Shown in pieces: positions 1 through 10,200 of a stretch of 64,000 nt of DNA (position 1 is the first letter of the stretch; each line of letters begins with the position of its first letter). The notes beneath the pieces are model-generated. The model did not search any database, was not told the DNA's origin, and worked only from the letters and a program-made list of their open reading frames with translations. The DNA lies in NCBI GenBank assembly GCA_959347315.1, contig OY365810.1, positions 1,726,334-1,790,333 of the forward strand, read 5' to 3'. Position numbers and translations under genes: made by a program. This stretch comes from Bimastos eiseni (Eukaryota; Annelida; Clitellata; Crassiclitellata; Lumbricidae).

Positions 1-329
1 GACGAAACTTGCACCACGCAAGTCGCAATACTTCCCTTATAAATTTCGCTAAGTTTTCTACACGGAACTAATCGCGAATATGACCTTTTAATGAACTTTT
101 ACCGACTCGCTAACTTCCACCCTTCTAGAACTTCGACAACTTCAACACCACAAAATGGCCGCTCACGCGTCACCTACGCAATAGAAAAATAGGTGGCGCC
201 TCAAGCGACTACATCGAGAGCATTAGCTGCGGGCCCGATTAGGCTCAGCAGCGAAAGCTCGAGGGAAACCGTTGCGCAGGGGCATTTAAGCAAAAGATGT
301 CAAGTAGTGAATCTGGGTAAGAGTTCTTG
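1..329. other. No gene recognised
   Basis: I see no coding region, repeat or splice-linked exon here. The 3' edge of the minus-strand LINE that follows is somewhere near 330, placed only by the loss of protein similarity, so some of this stretch may be LINE 3' UTR or flanking DNA. Confidence 0.4.
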
Positions 330-645
330 AAAAGGTGGGATTTAAGTCTAGGATGGAAAGCCCGGGGTGCTCATGACGGGAAATGATGGTGAAGGAACCG
401 AGAATGCACGAAATTCAGGAGGTAGGTCGTTCCAGAGACGAGGTGCGGCGTATGATATTGCGCGGTTGGAGAACTTGAGATGAGATGTAATCGGAGGTCG
501 AGTGAGGGTGAGGCAAGAGGATGATCGGGTAAAGTTGGTTGGCTGGATGGGGAAGAGTTCGCGAAGATATTTGGGCTGTGAATATTGTATGGAGTTGTAA
601 GTTAATGATAAAGATTTTGAAGTGAATGCGCTCTGGGATTTTTAG

Positions 646-1515
646 CTAGTGAAGTGACTTGAGGATTGGGGTGATGTGATGATGCTTGGGTGTTCTGGTG
701 ACGGCTCTGGCTAATGAGTTTTGGATTAATTGTAAACGTTTGACTTGTGTGGCTTCAAGGTTGAGAAAGAGGGAGTTGCAGTAGTCGAGCTTGGAGTGGA
801 CGATGGAGGTAGCAATGATGGAAGCAGTTTTGAAGTCGAGCATGGGTCGGATGCAGCGGAGGTCGCGAATGTGAATGAAACAGGAGTCAGAGTGGTTTAA
901 GATGTGATTGGAGAAAGAGAGATGAGGATCGAAGGTGACGCCAAGATTTCGGTCTGGGACATCCGAGGTGAAAGGAAGGGATGACGAGTTAGTGAGTAAG
1001 TGAATTGCAGGGTCGTATATTTTCTTGATTTGGTCAGGGAGGTCTATGAGGATAAATTCTGTCTTGGAAGGGTTGAGGCAGAGGAGGTTAGATGACATCG
1101 ATTCGGAGACTAAGTTTACTACATTCAGTAGTCGTGCAATGAAGGTGGAGAAAGAGGTTGGGTAGAAGGATACGTAGAGTTGAGTGTCATCTGCATACAG
1201 GTGGTGGTCGACAGAGGAGGATTGTATGAGATGACTTAAAGGTGTGGTATAGAGGATGAAAAGGAGTGGTCCTAGGACGGATCCTTGAGGGACACCATAT
1301 GTGAGTGGAAGGGGTTGCGAACAGAGTTTGAAGACTTCGACAGAGAAGGATCTGGAAGATAAGTAGGATTGGAACCAGAGTATAGCAGTCCCAGAAACGC
1401 CAAACCAAGAGGATAGTCTAGTCAAGAGAAGGCTGTGGTCAATGGCATCAAATGCAGTAGAGATGTCGAGGAGGCAGAGGCAGGAAACTTGTTGATGGCT
1501 GACGGCAGAGACCAA
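646..1515 (-). pseudogene. Reverse transcriptase, palm to thumb and C-terminal part (LINE)
   Basis: An open frame of about 289 codons carries the RT core in order: the first catalytic Asp motif in LLDISTAFDAIDH, the [16 protein letters not shown] motif, then LYADDTQLY with the catalytic YADD box. LNPSKTEF and the NLGVTFD thumb region follow. After that comes the LDYCNSLF, LQLIQNSLARAV and HITPILKSLH tail typical of CR1/L2-like elements. The tail continues out of frame toward 360. It belongs to the LINE interrupted by the 1738-2584 insertion. A closely related protein is encoded at 39379-40731. It would copy its own RNA at the target site; this copy is broken. Confidence 0.9.
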
Positions 1516-1737
1516 TTTGTCATATAGAGAGACAAGCAGAGTTTCTGTGGTGTGGTGTTCAATGAAGCCTGATTGGTTTGGGTTTAACAGTGAGTTTGTT
1601 GAGAGCGGGTAAGGCGGGTATTAAGGCGGGTAAGAACAATTATTTCAGTTAGTTTAGACAGAAAGGATTGGTTGGAGATGGGACAGTGGTTAAAAAGATT
1701 TTCTTTGTCTAGATTTACTTTTTTCAGTAGGAGAGAG

Positions 1738-2584
1738 CAGTGATGTATGCAAGACTTCAAACTTCAAGACCAAGACGAGACCAAGACAGTGAGGTGCCGA
1801 GACCGAGACAGTGAGGTACCAAGACCGAGACCAAGACACTTGGCTCATAACAGTACGAGACAGTACGAGACAGTACGAGACAGTACGAGACAGTATGTAG
1901 TACCAATTCCTGAAAACAAGTTTTATATTGCCGCGTTTTATCTTTTTCGATATCTTTTCGTCGGCATATTTCTTCTGAATAACATAAAGAAAGCCTTTTT
2001 AGACACGTCTAGAATCTAATAGACGATTATAAACAAGCAAATTCGATACCTAATACCAAACGAAATTAAAAAGTTGCGCATAACCTTAAACTCACACTGA
2101 GAAACTCGAAGTTGTTTCGATTGTTTCAGTTATTGTGGTTTTGCATCACTAACCAACGGCACGGCATAGCTATTGTTTGTCAATAACTTCAAATTGCGTA
2201 AAAGGAAACTTCACAATTTCAGGTTCTCTCTCAGACATATTTCTACTTTAAGATAATTGAATTGATTTCAGTATCATGTGACTCGCGCGTTAACAAGAAT
2301 TACCGTTTCTCGTAGATTGCGGTTTCAATTTCTAGCGCAAGATTTTAAGACAGTTGACGCGAAATTCATCGAGACTGCTTGTTCCAGACAGAACAAGACT
2401 TTCACTTCAAGACAGTTTCAAAAAATTCGAGACACTAACCTCGAGACCGAGACCGAGACAGCAGGCTTCCGAGACCGAGATCAAGAGCGAGACACTAAAA
2501 AACTGTCTCGAGACGTCTCGAGACGTCTCGAGACCGAGACACTGTCTCGAGACCGAGACACTGTCTCGAGACCATACATCACTG
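1738..2584. mobile_element. Non-autonomous hAT-like element with GAGAC subterminal arrays
   Basis: The element is bounded by a perfect 12-bp terminal inverted repeat, CAGTGATGTATG at 1738-1749 and its complement at 2573-2584. Flanking 8-mers are GGAGAGAG (1730-1737) and AAAGAGAG (2585-2592), matching at 6 of 8 bases, as expected for an aged hAT target duplication; the CAG start also fits hAT. Excising it with one target copy restores the host LINE frame. The terminal 150-250 bp at each end are packed with GAGACCGAGAC / GTCTCGAGAC words, while the middle is AT-rich and unrelated. Any open frame inside is repeat-derived; no transposase is encoded. Confidence 0.88.
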
Positions 2585-3575
2585 AAAGAGAGACGATAGA
2601 TTGTTTAAAGACCATAGGAGAATTGCCGGTAGAGAGCGAAAGATTGATGAGTTTAGTGACCACAGGAACATTTATTGAGGCACAGTCTTTTAGGAGAGAG
2701 GTGGGAATAGGATCGAGTTCACATTGCTTGTTGGGAAGGGAATTTAGGAGGATTCGTACTTCTGATTCAGTGGCAGGAGATAGAAATAAGAGCGATGACT
2801 GATGGGAAGTCGAAGTATGGTTGGGAGAAATCATTGGAACAGTGCTGGAGGAGTTGGAGGCTATAAGAGATTGTAGTGTGCTGCGAAGAGAAGAGATTTT
2901 GTCTGAGAAGACAGAGCAGTAGGTGTCAGCGATAGAGGATGTTGGGATGGAGCTGGGCAGTGGTGAGGGAGACTTAACGATGAAGAAGAGAATTGATAGC
3001 TTTCCAGAGGTCTCTAGGATTGGAGGAACTGGAGTGGGTAAGCGAGGAGTAGTATTTTTCTTGGCTGCAGCGATAAGGTTACGGTATCTGTGTGTGGCTG
3101 ATTTGAGGGTAGACAGGGTTTTTGCTTTAGATGTTGATGTTAGAGTCTTTGGCGCGCTTGTAGGTGTGCTCAAGGCGCCTGCGGAAGGTTTTGAAAGCTT
3201 GGAGATAGGAGGTTAACCAAGGGTTAGATGTGCGTGAGCTGTGTGTGATAATGAGTGGTGCATGAGTGTCAAGGAGGACGCAGAGTGTTGAATTGTAGCA
3301 AGACAGAAGATCATCTAGAGGAATGAGAACAAGTTCAGAGTTAAGAATGTCCTTGATGAAGGCCTGACGGTCGATGGACCCGATTGAACGAGATGAGTGA
3401 GTGGTTGGATGAGGGCTAGGAAAAGGCTTAATTTCTAGGTCAATAATGATAAGGTAGTGGTGGGTAATGCTTAGACTTGAGTGTGATAGTTTAGAAGATA
3501 GGTGGGAGGCTGCGGAAGTGATAACAAGGTCGAGTGTGTGGTTCTTGATGTGGGTTGGGAAGTTGACGTGTTGGA
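2585..3575 (-). pseudogene. LINE ORF2, endonuclease-RT linker and RT fingers
   Basis: Minus-strand reading gives a Ser/Thr/Pro-rich linker, then a segment with LLNSLPNKQCELDPIPTSLL, the RT-0/RT-1 finger motif (normally S...D.IP..LLK) seen just before the polymerase core of CR1/L2 elements. The frame runs into the DNA transposon at 2584. Removing that transposon together with one 8-bp target copy rejoins this frame to the RT frame below 1738 without a shift. Confidence 0.8.
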
Positions 3576-3585
3576 ACCCTTAGGC

Positions 3586-4624
3586 GCACGTAGTATATTA
3601 TTGCAGGACAGTTAGTAGCACAACTCATTTAGAGGACACGCTAAATGCCTAAACCTCTCATTTTAGCTATAAATATAGAATATTTATTTCCCGTGAATTA
3701 TGCGAAAAATCGCACAATCGCATGATCGTTTAAACCCTGGGTCCTGTTCATCAACATTTACGTCGTCATGTCGGTAAACTATAGCCCATATAGGCTAATA
3801 ATAACCTGGACAACCAAATATGGTTGACACTGACCGAAATTTTCAAACTTCATGCAATAATTTGCGAAAACTTTCCAAAATTTTGTAATTTATGCCAAAA
3901 CCTCCAATTTATGCGAAGAAATGCGTAATCACATGATCGCATAAACCTTACCAATAAATCATATATATTTCTCGTTCTTGCAGCTTTTGTCACAACTGTA
4001 TTTCTCTGTTTATATTAATTTTATTAAATATTATTATCATTACGAAGAGTATTGACGCGTGTTAAGTCACACAGAGTCTAAAAATTAAATTATGAATCCT
4101 ACATTGCTCATCAGCGCACCAACCAAATTCTTAAGTGTCTCTCAAATCTAAAATGAACCTAATGGGATGCAAAAACTCATACTCAATTCCCGCTGAAAAC
4201 GCAACATAAATTCGTCTTTGCAACTGCAACTTTGAGTTATTTCTCTACAGAATTCATGTGAATCACATTTTCAAGTATGTGCAAAGACTAGATGCAGAAA
4301 CAGAAAACCGCGAATCGAATCTTTTGCTAATCGATTTTACTTTTAAAGGGGCGCCTGTGAATCAGTTTGTTGCAGCGACTTAGTTTTTGTTACGCGAAAG
4401 AAATCTAGAGATTACGAAAAGACTCAACCACATAGCAGATGGCTATTGTCTCAGCATGTTGTTTGAGTCCGGGCTCTATGCAGCTCTCTGGACTCTAACA
4501 TTTGACTAGAATGTAATCCCTAATGCTTGTGCACGAGGGATTAAGGAGTGGTCTTCTCTATATAAGCGGATGTGAAGGATCGGTCTTTTCAGCCTTTGGG
4601 TTATATGGTGAAACACGTTTAGGC
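3586..4624. other. Intergenic; small internal duplication
   Basis: No gene is seen. Two related words containing GCATGATCG and GCATAAACC, with ATGCGAA before them, occur about 210 bp apart at 3695-3740 and 3905-3950, suggesting an old local duplication. The rest is AT-rich without recognisable features. Confidence 0.4.
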
Positions 4625-5746
4625 CAGAGGCGTGTTTACAGAAAACGGGGCCCTAGGCGCAAACATTTTGGGGCCCTCTGAATTTATACATACTGAATCT
4701 GAGGGTCCGTCTATAAATGACGTCATGCCCCCATTGGAGGGGGCATACGTCTGTGCTGATTTGTGACAAAAGCGAGTAGTCTGAGATACGTGACGTCAAA
4801 TATCAAAATACGCAACTTCATTTTAAAATTTCACTGAATTAAACAGTGAGCCAAATCCTGGAAGCGAAGAGACTCTTTACACGCAGCCTTCGCTCTTACT
4901 AGCACAGCTAATCGATTCACATTAACAAAGCAATTATGAATAACCACAATACTCTTGTCACGTGAATGCTTAGCTGCAAAAATGGAGAATATAAATTATT
5001 ATATTTAAGATAATTTCCTACGTGAGACATATCATTTTGTTTGAAAACTTTTCATTCATTCGAGGGTCCCTGAGATGTTGTGTTGTATGAAATGTTTAAA
5101 TTCATTTGGGGGCCTCTGAAATGTTATTTTGTATGAAACGTTTTAATTTACTTGGGGGCCCATAATATGTTATTTTTTATGAAATGTTTTAATTCATTTG
5201 GGGGACTCTGAGATATTATGTTGTGTTTAATGTTTTCATTCATTTGGTGGCACCCTGAGGTTTTTTGTATTTAATATTTTCATTCATTAGTTGATCCCTT
5301 TTCTTGTCCCATCCATCTTCTTGAGAAGACACATAATGAGAGGAGATTCACTACTTAGAAACATCATAGAGGGGAGAATGGAACGGGAAAAACAAGGGGA
5401 TGACAAAGAACAATGCTTTTAGACTGGATGATGGAGAAAGGTGGATACCAAGAAATGAAGGAAGAGGCTCAATACAGGGAGGAGTTGCGTCATTGGACAT
5501 ATATGAGCCTGCCTGAAGGCAGAGAACCAAAGAATAAGAAGGGGATCCCTGATATGTTATTTTGTATTTAATGTTTTCATTCATATGGGGCCTCCTGAGA
5601 TGTCATGTTGTAGCAAATGTATTATTTCATTAATTTGGAGCCCCTGAGACGTTATTTTTTATTTAATGTTTTCATCATTTGGGACCCCATTAGATTTTGG
5701 GGCCCTATGCGCGCCTCTAGTGCGCCTTTAGGTAAACGCGCCACTG
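4625..5746. mobile_element. Non-autonomous hAT-like element with internal tandem repeats
   Basis: The termini CAGAGGCGTGTTTAC (from 4625) and the complement of CAGTGGCGCGTTTAC (ending 5746) form an inverted repeat of hAT type. It is flanked by a perfect 8-bp duplication GTTTAGGC at 4617-4624 and 5747-5754. The ends are rich in GGGGCCC words. The interior contains about eight diverged copies of a unit near 55-60 bp, built on TTCATTTGGGGGCCTCTGA and TGTTATTTTGTATGAAATG, at 5040-5290 and 5535-5710. No transposase is present. A LINE tail fragment at 5286-5545 sits between repeat units, apparently a nested insertion. Confidence 0.88.
5286..5545 (+). mobile_element. LINE 3' ORF fragment nested in the hAT-like element
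   Basis: Plus-strand translation around 5400-5540 contains [18 protein letters not shown] followed by an RxWTYM-like segment. This resembles the conserved tail found after RT in some LINE ORFs (inference from remembered motif style). It interrupts the surrounding tandem repeat of the hAT-like element, so it probably inserted later. It is too short and degraded to assign to a clade. Confidence 0.45.
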
Positions 5747-6164
5747 GTTTAGGCTTGCTGCTGGTTTTGTTGTCTGGTTATATGATGGTTAAATAGGTTG
5801 GCCTATTTCTGCGGCACGCTGCGGCACAGCAGCACTGAGCGAACATCAGCAGGGATACTTGATGCGCACACCATATTGGTAAGTGGGGGATTAGTAGGTC
5901 ATCTGTTTAGTCGTTCAATTTATGTTTCGTTTCGGCTTCAAGTGAAACGTTAACATTTACTCCGCCAAGTTAACGGTATGGTGCTACTAATAACGTTATA
6001 AATCAAAATTGTCATCGAAATTATTATAGGCTAGACGAGAATTGAAATGACTTTGTAGCATGCAACACAGGAGTGTAGTTCTACATAGGGAAAACTAGAC
6101 TGGGAATCTTAATTTTCATTTTCGATATCGATGCTTCCGTAATTTTATGCGTGCAACAAGAGGT

Positions 6165-6250
6165 TCATTCCTAATCGCAAACTCTAAATGTATAAATCGC
6201 CACTTGATCTGAGCAAATGGCACTGGCTTATTCACTAGCGGAGCGTCGAG
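6165..6250 (+). repeat. Dispersed repeat R1, copy 1
   Basis: About 80 bp containing AATCGCAAACTCTAAATG, CGCCACTTGA and CAGCTTATTCACGAGCG-like words. It is shared with 32808-32892 and 37392-37482. It lies 30 bp upstream of the SINE at 6281. No coding capacity; function and family unknown. Confidence 0.65.
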
Positions 6251-6280
6251 TCCGATGAATTAGGCATATTATAATATATA

Positions 6281-6508
6281 GGTGTGGCACAGTGGCCGAT
6301 CGGTTAGAGCGGTCAGCCCGTAACGTTCAGTGTGTGCTGAGCGCGCGGGTTCGAGCCTCGTCCGGGGCGTCACTGTGTATGAACCTTGAGCAAGTCCTTC
6401 GCGCACCATTGCTCTGCAGTACAACTGCAATTGCGCCGTCGAGGCGTGTGTATGCACTTCTAAGCAAAATATGTTGGAAGAAAGGCGGTATCAAATTTCG
6501 GTAATAAC
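6281..6508 (+). mobile_element. tRNA-derived SINE
   Basis: The head has a tRNA-like RNA polymerase III promoter: A box TGGCCGATCGGTTAGAGCGG near 6292-6311 and B box GGTTCGAGCCT near 6348. A tRNA-unrelated body containing CTTGAGCAAGTCCTTCGCGC follows, then a tail around TATCAAATTTCGGTAATAA. A second, minus-strand copy with the same head, body and tail is at 47400-47613. The shared full-length structure, not just the tRNA head, is what makes this a SINE rather than a tRNA gene. Confidence 0.85.
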
Positions 6509-7146
6509 GAGAATATAAGGCTATTCAAAAGGAGGTTGGGGTCGTTCTAGGCCTACAACTCTAGGCTTATTGTAATCGAAAGCTTCTATTAGCTAAATGA
6601 TATTAATAAGGTATACGCGCAAAATACTGTGGATAATCTGGTTCGCTTTGACCTTGCTTTTGTGGACGCTGTTGAAATGTCGAAGTAACGATCACATATG
6701 TATTCGTATTCGTTATTGCCATTTTGGCCAATTTATCAAGCGCCATTCTGCAATGACCAGGAGTGTTTTGGATTACCCATTGCTGAACATTAATCCCCAG
6801 TCGTTATGACTCTGGTGTCATGTACGGTTAAATTGCTTTGATTTGACTTCGATTGATTGATGTTTCAGACATAAAATGGTTTTGACTTGATTGATTTGAT
6901 TGAGTACAAGAGCTAGTCATAACTTACAGGGCTAAACAGGGTCCTCCTGGACCTATGAGAACCTCCCGATGCCACTGCAATCGTGGACTGCCAATTAATA
7001 AGAAAATAAAGCGAAAAACAGGTTACCAGCTTGAGTAATTCAGCAAATTCCCGGCTGACAGAAGTGATAGGGAGGAGGCAGATGAGCTGTTTAACCGGAT
7101 TTAGGCTAAGCTAAAGCTAAGCTAAGTCAATCTCATTATTTTGCAG
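6509..7146. other. Upstream region of the Ig receptor gene
   Basis: No coding exon is recognised. A pyrimidine-rich tract ending TTATTTTGCAG at 7146 looks like a 3' splice site, so part of this stretch is probably an intron in the 5' UTR of the receptor that begins at 7171. A further upstream non-coding exon or promoter could not be placed. Confidence 0.4.
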
Positions 7147-7228
7147 AACTGAGTTGGCATCACTGTCAAAATGCAGCACAGAATAGTCACTCACTTGATT
7201 ACCTTAGCAATCCTGCTCTCTCAATCAG
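7147..7228 (+). CDS. Exon 1 of Ig receptor: signal peptide
   Basis: The coding part starts at ATG 7171 and gives MQHRIVTHLITLAILLSQS, a basic start followed by a hydrophobic core, as in a cleaved signal peptide. The exon ends ...TCAATCAG|GTAAGAAA in phase 1. A preceding TTTTGCAG at 7146 suggests the exon begins at 7147 with a short 5' UTR. The leftover G pairs with CT of the next Ig exon to make Ala. Confidence 0.82.
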
Positions 7229-10200
7229 GTAAGAAATATTTGATGAAATGTGTCTATTAAGCAAATGTGTCTTAAATATTCTAAATCTAAGGGCATCGTC
7301 AGTTGTTTGTAATATCACATGCAGAAAAGGCCACTCAACTCTCTTCTCTAACCACTGAACTCAATTGTCTTCACTGATCTTGTCTACTGTTCTCATCCAC
7401 CTGATCTACAATACCAAAATTTATTATTGAACACAACACAATCAATCACTCAATCAATCGAGTAACACAAAAAAATGACCTGGTAACGAAAGAGAGAATG
7501 GTAGTGAGCAATAGGGAAGGAAAACCCTAAGGGACCAAGATCCCACTAGTAATGGTACCCTTAACATTCAATCAGTCAATCAATCAATCAAAGAAATTTA
7601 TTTGGCTGATCAGAATTATATACAACAGCTTACGGCGAATCCAAAACATAATAGTAAATAAGTATAATTCTAGTTGAGAAACGAGAGAAGGAGTCATGGA
7701 GTGAGTAAGGAGGATGAGATAAGCCCAGGAGACCCAATTAGGGACCAAAGGTCCCGCAAGTTAGGGTCACCTAGTAGGATAAGTTAAATAGAAAAGTGAG
7801 AGCCGGTAAGAGAAGATTAAAGGGAGAAGATAATAGATTCAACGGTGAATAAACATAAAACTTAACTAGTCTTAACTAACAAAATGTAGTTAGCAGGTGA
7901 AGAGGTACGACAACAAACGCAACAAAGAATTAGATGATACATGTTATCTTGAGAAAAATACATTTATGTAGCCAAGTAGAAAACAATTTTCCAGAGCGCC
8001 AGGGTTGCTCAGTACACAAACCAAGATTGAATCAGTACATTAATTTTCGTTACTTTATCACTTAATCAGTACAAAGATTGATTGGTATATTCATTTGACC
8101 CACACCCAATCCCTCCCTAACCCCTCTGAGTTAAGGATCCCAGCCCTTCAATTGTCCTTATTTTGGTCGAGAATATGGGAAATCATTTCGGTTCTAAAGG
8201 ATATAATGCTGCATGACAAGTAAATGGTGGCTGGAATAGCATTCCAATTTCTGGCACCTTGGCACCTAGTAGATACTAATCTAGCATTAGTTCTGGCATA
8301 AGGAACCATTAAGACGTGAGGACTTCTTATGGCACGGTGTATGGAGCTCATGTTATAACAAAAGTATTGGTGAAATATATCAGGTAATTTTTTAGACTAT
8401 TTTGAAACATAAAAATGGCAATTTGTTATTTATAGATCTGGATAATTGATAGAAGCCTATTCGTTTTAAATATTTCGCTAGTGTGAGCATTAAATGGCAA
8501 CCCGGCCATAAATCTTATAGCTTTTTCTGCATGATGGATTATTTATTGAGATTGGATGTGTATGCCGAGGCCCAGATTATAGTACAGTAGGTGAGGTATG
8601 GATATATGAGCGAGAAGTAAAGAGTAGAACGGGCTTTAGCAGGTAAAATTTTGATTAGTCTTAACAAAATACTTAGGTTTTTGGATATTTCTTTGGAGAT
8701 TGCACTAATAGGGCCTATGCTCCTTCCAAGATAAGTGCTGATCAACTATGACTCCTAGGAACAAGCACGAGGTGACCTCGGTAATTGGAGAATTTGTTAG
8801 TTTGATTGGCTGCAAATTTTCAGGTAAGACTTTCTTATGAGAACGAAAGATTATGAAGTTTGTTTTTGCGATATTAAGGGATAGTTTATTAGCACAAAGC
8901 CATTCAGATATCAAGTCCAATTCTACATTAAATATATTAATAAGAGTGTGGAGAGATCTGTGAGAGGCGAACAGATTAGTGTCGTCTGCAAAGAGAATAA
9001 AGGAAATATTAAGTGATACATTTGGAAGGTCATTAATCTATAACATGAATAACAGGGGACCTAGTATGGATAACTTGTGGCACACCATATCGAATAGGGT
9101 TCAGAGGAGAGTAGGTGTGATTGCAGTTAAGTTGGGAGCCACAAATTCCATAATGGTTAAGTTTCAGTAAGAGGATACCATGATCTACAGTATCAAAAGC
9201 CTCTGCAAGATCTAAGGAGATACCTAACGCATACTCATTCTTATCCATCGCTTCAGTGACCAGATCCTGCATGGAAAGTAGAGGCATATATGTAGAGTGA
9301 TTAGACTTGAATCCGTGTTGGGAGTGAAAGAGAATTTGATGCTTATCAATGAAATTTGTCAAACGGATGTGCATCGCCTTTTCAAATACTTTAGAAAACG
9401 CCGGCAAAACGGAAATTGGTCTATAATTTGCAGGAGAATTTCTAAGCCCCTTCTGAAAAATGGGGACAACTTTGGCATCCTTTAAAGCCGCTGGAAAAAT
9501 TCCGCTATCAAAAGAGCAATTTATAATTTTTATCAACGGAGTAGGCCTAGCTATAGGCCTATGAGGTATGCTAATTATCATGATAGATGGATCAATATCA
9601 TCGATGAATGCCGATCGCGATGGTTTAAGTGAATTTCCAATCGCTAATAAATATTATTTCTTCAACTGATATTCCAGTAAGCCCAAAGGAGTTACGGTTC
9701 GGGTTCTTTAAGTAACTAAGCGGTTGAAGGGTGGAGGGTGGAAGGTTTTCTGCTAAAGTAGCCGCTACGTCAATAAAATAGTTATTAAGCTCAGTTGCAA
9801 TCTCTTTAGGGTTACCCAAAATCTTGTCTCTTATGTTTAGTTCCTTTTTGTAACTATCAATAGGGGACGTCCCGATATTTATAAGGTCTGGCAAAATCCT
9901 CCAAGTCATTTTTAGGTTATTGCTATATTTCGTCAACTCAGTTTGCAGATAGCTTCTCTCTGCTGCCATCTTAAGTTTCTATAGTTTTTTTCTATAGTTT
10001 TTATAATTAAGTTCATTTAGTAATGCTGGGAACCGAATCCATTTGAGGTGCAGTTTTGATTTGGTTTTACAGGCCTTGAGTAGGCCAGATGTCATCCAGG
10101 GTTTATGGATAATTTTATGCTTACTGGTGGGCTTGGTGGAGTGCATCATTAAATGCATCATTATAAGCCTTCTTATAGTCATTTGCAAAGAGATTATAAT

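Larger units (their letters stand above)
330..3585 (-). mobile_element. LINE (CR1/L2-like), 5'-truncated, split by a DNA transposon
   Basis: On the minus strand this reads from the end of the endonuclease region, through the endonuclease-RT linker, into reverse transcriptase and the C-terminal tail. Its 5' end near 3575 matches about 150 bp of another copy at 37490-37640, which carries on further 5'. This copy therefore stops where the other continues, as expected for a 5'-truncated insertion. A DNA transposon at 1738-2584 interrupts the ORF. Protein motifs resemble the CR1/L2 group of APE-type non-LTR elements; the exact clade is inference. Several frameshifts lie outside the insertion, so the copy is dead. 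Confidence 0.85.

Noticed and set aside
1747..2802. Arg/Asp/Glu-rich open frames in the hAT-like element
   Set aside because: They are translations of GAGACC word arrays and continue across the element boundary into antisense LINE DNA.
6281..6370. Possible tRNA gene (good A and B boxes)
   Set aside because: A second copy at 47400-47613 shares a long tRNA-unrelated body and tail, so this is a SINE head, not a functional tRNA.
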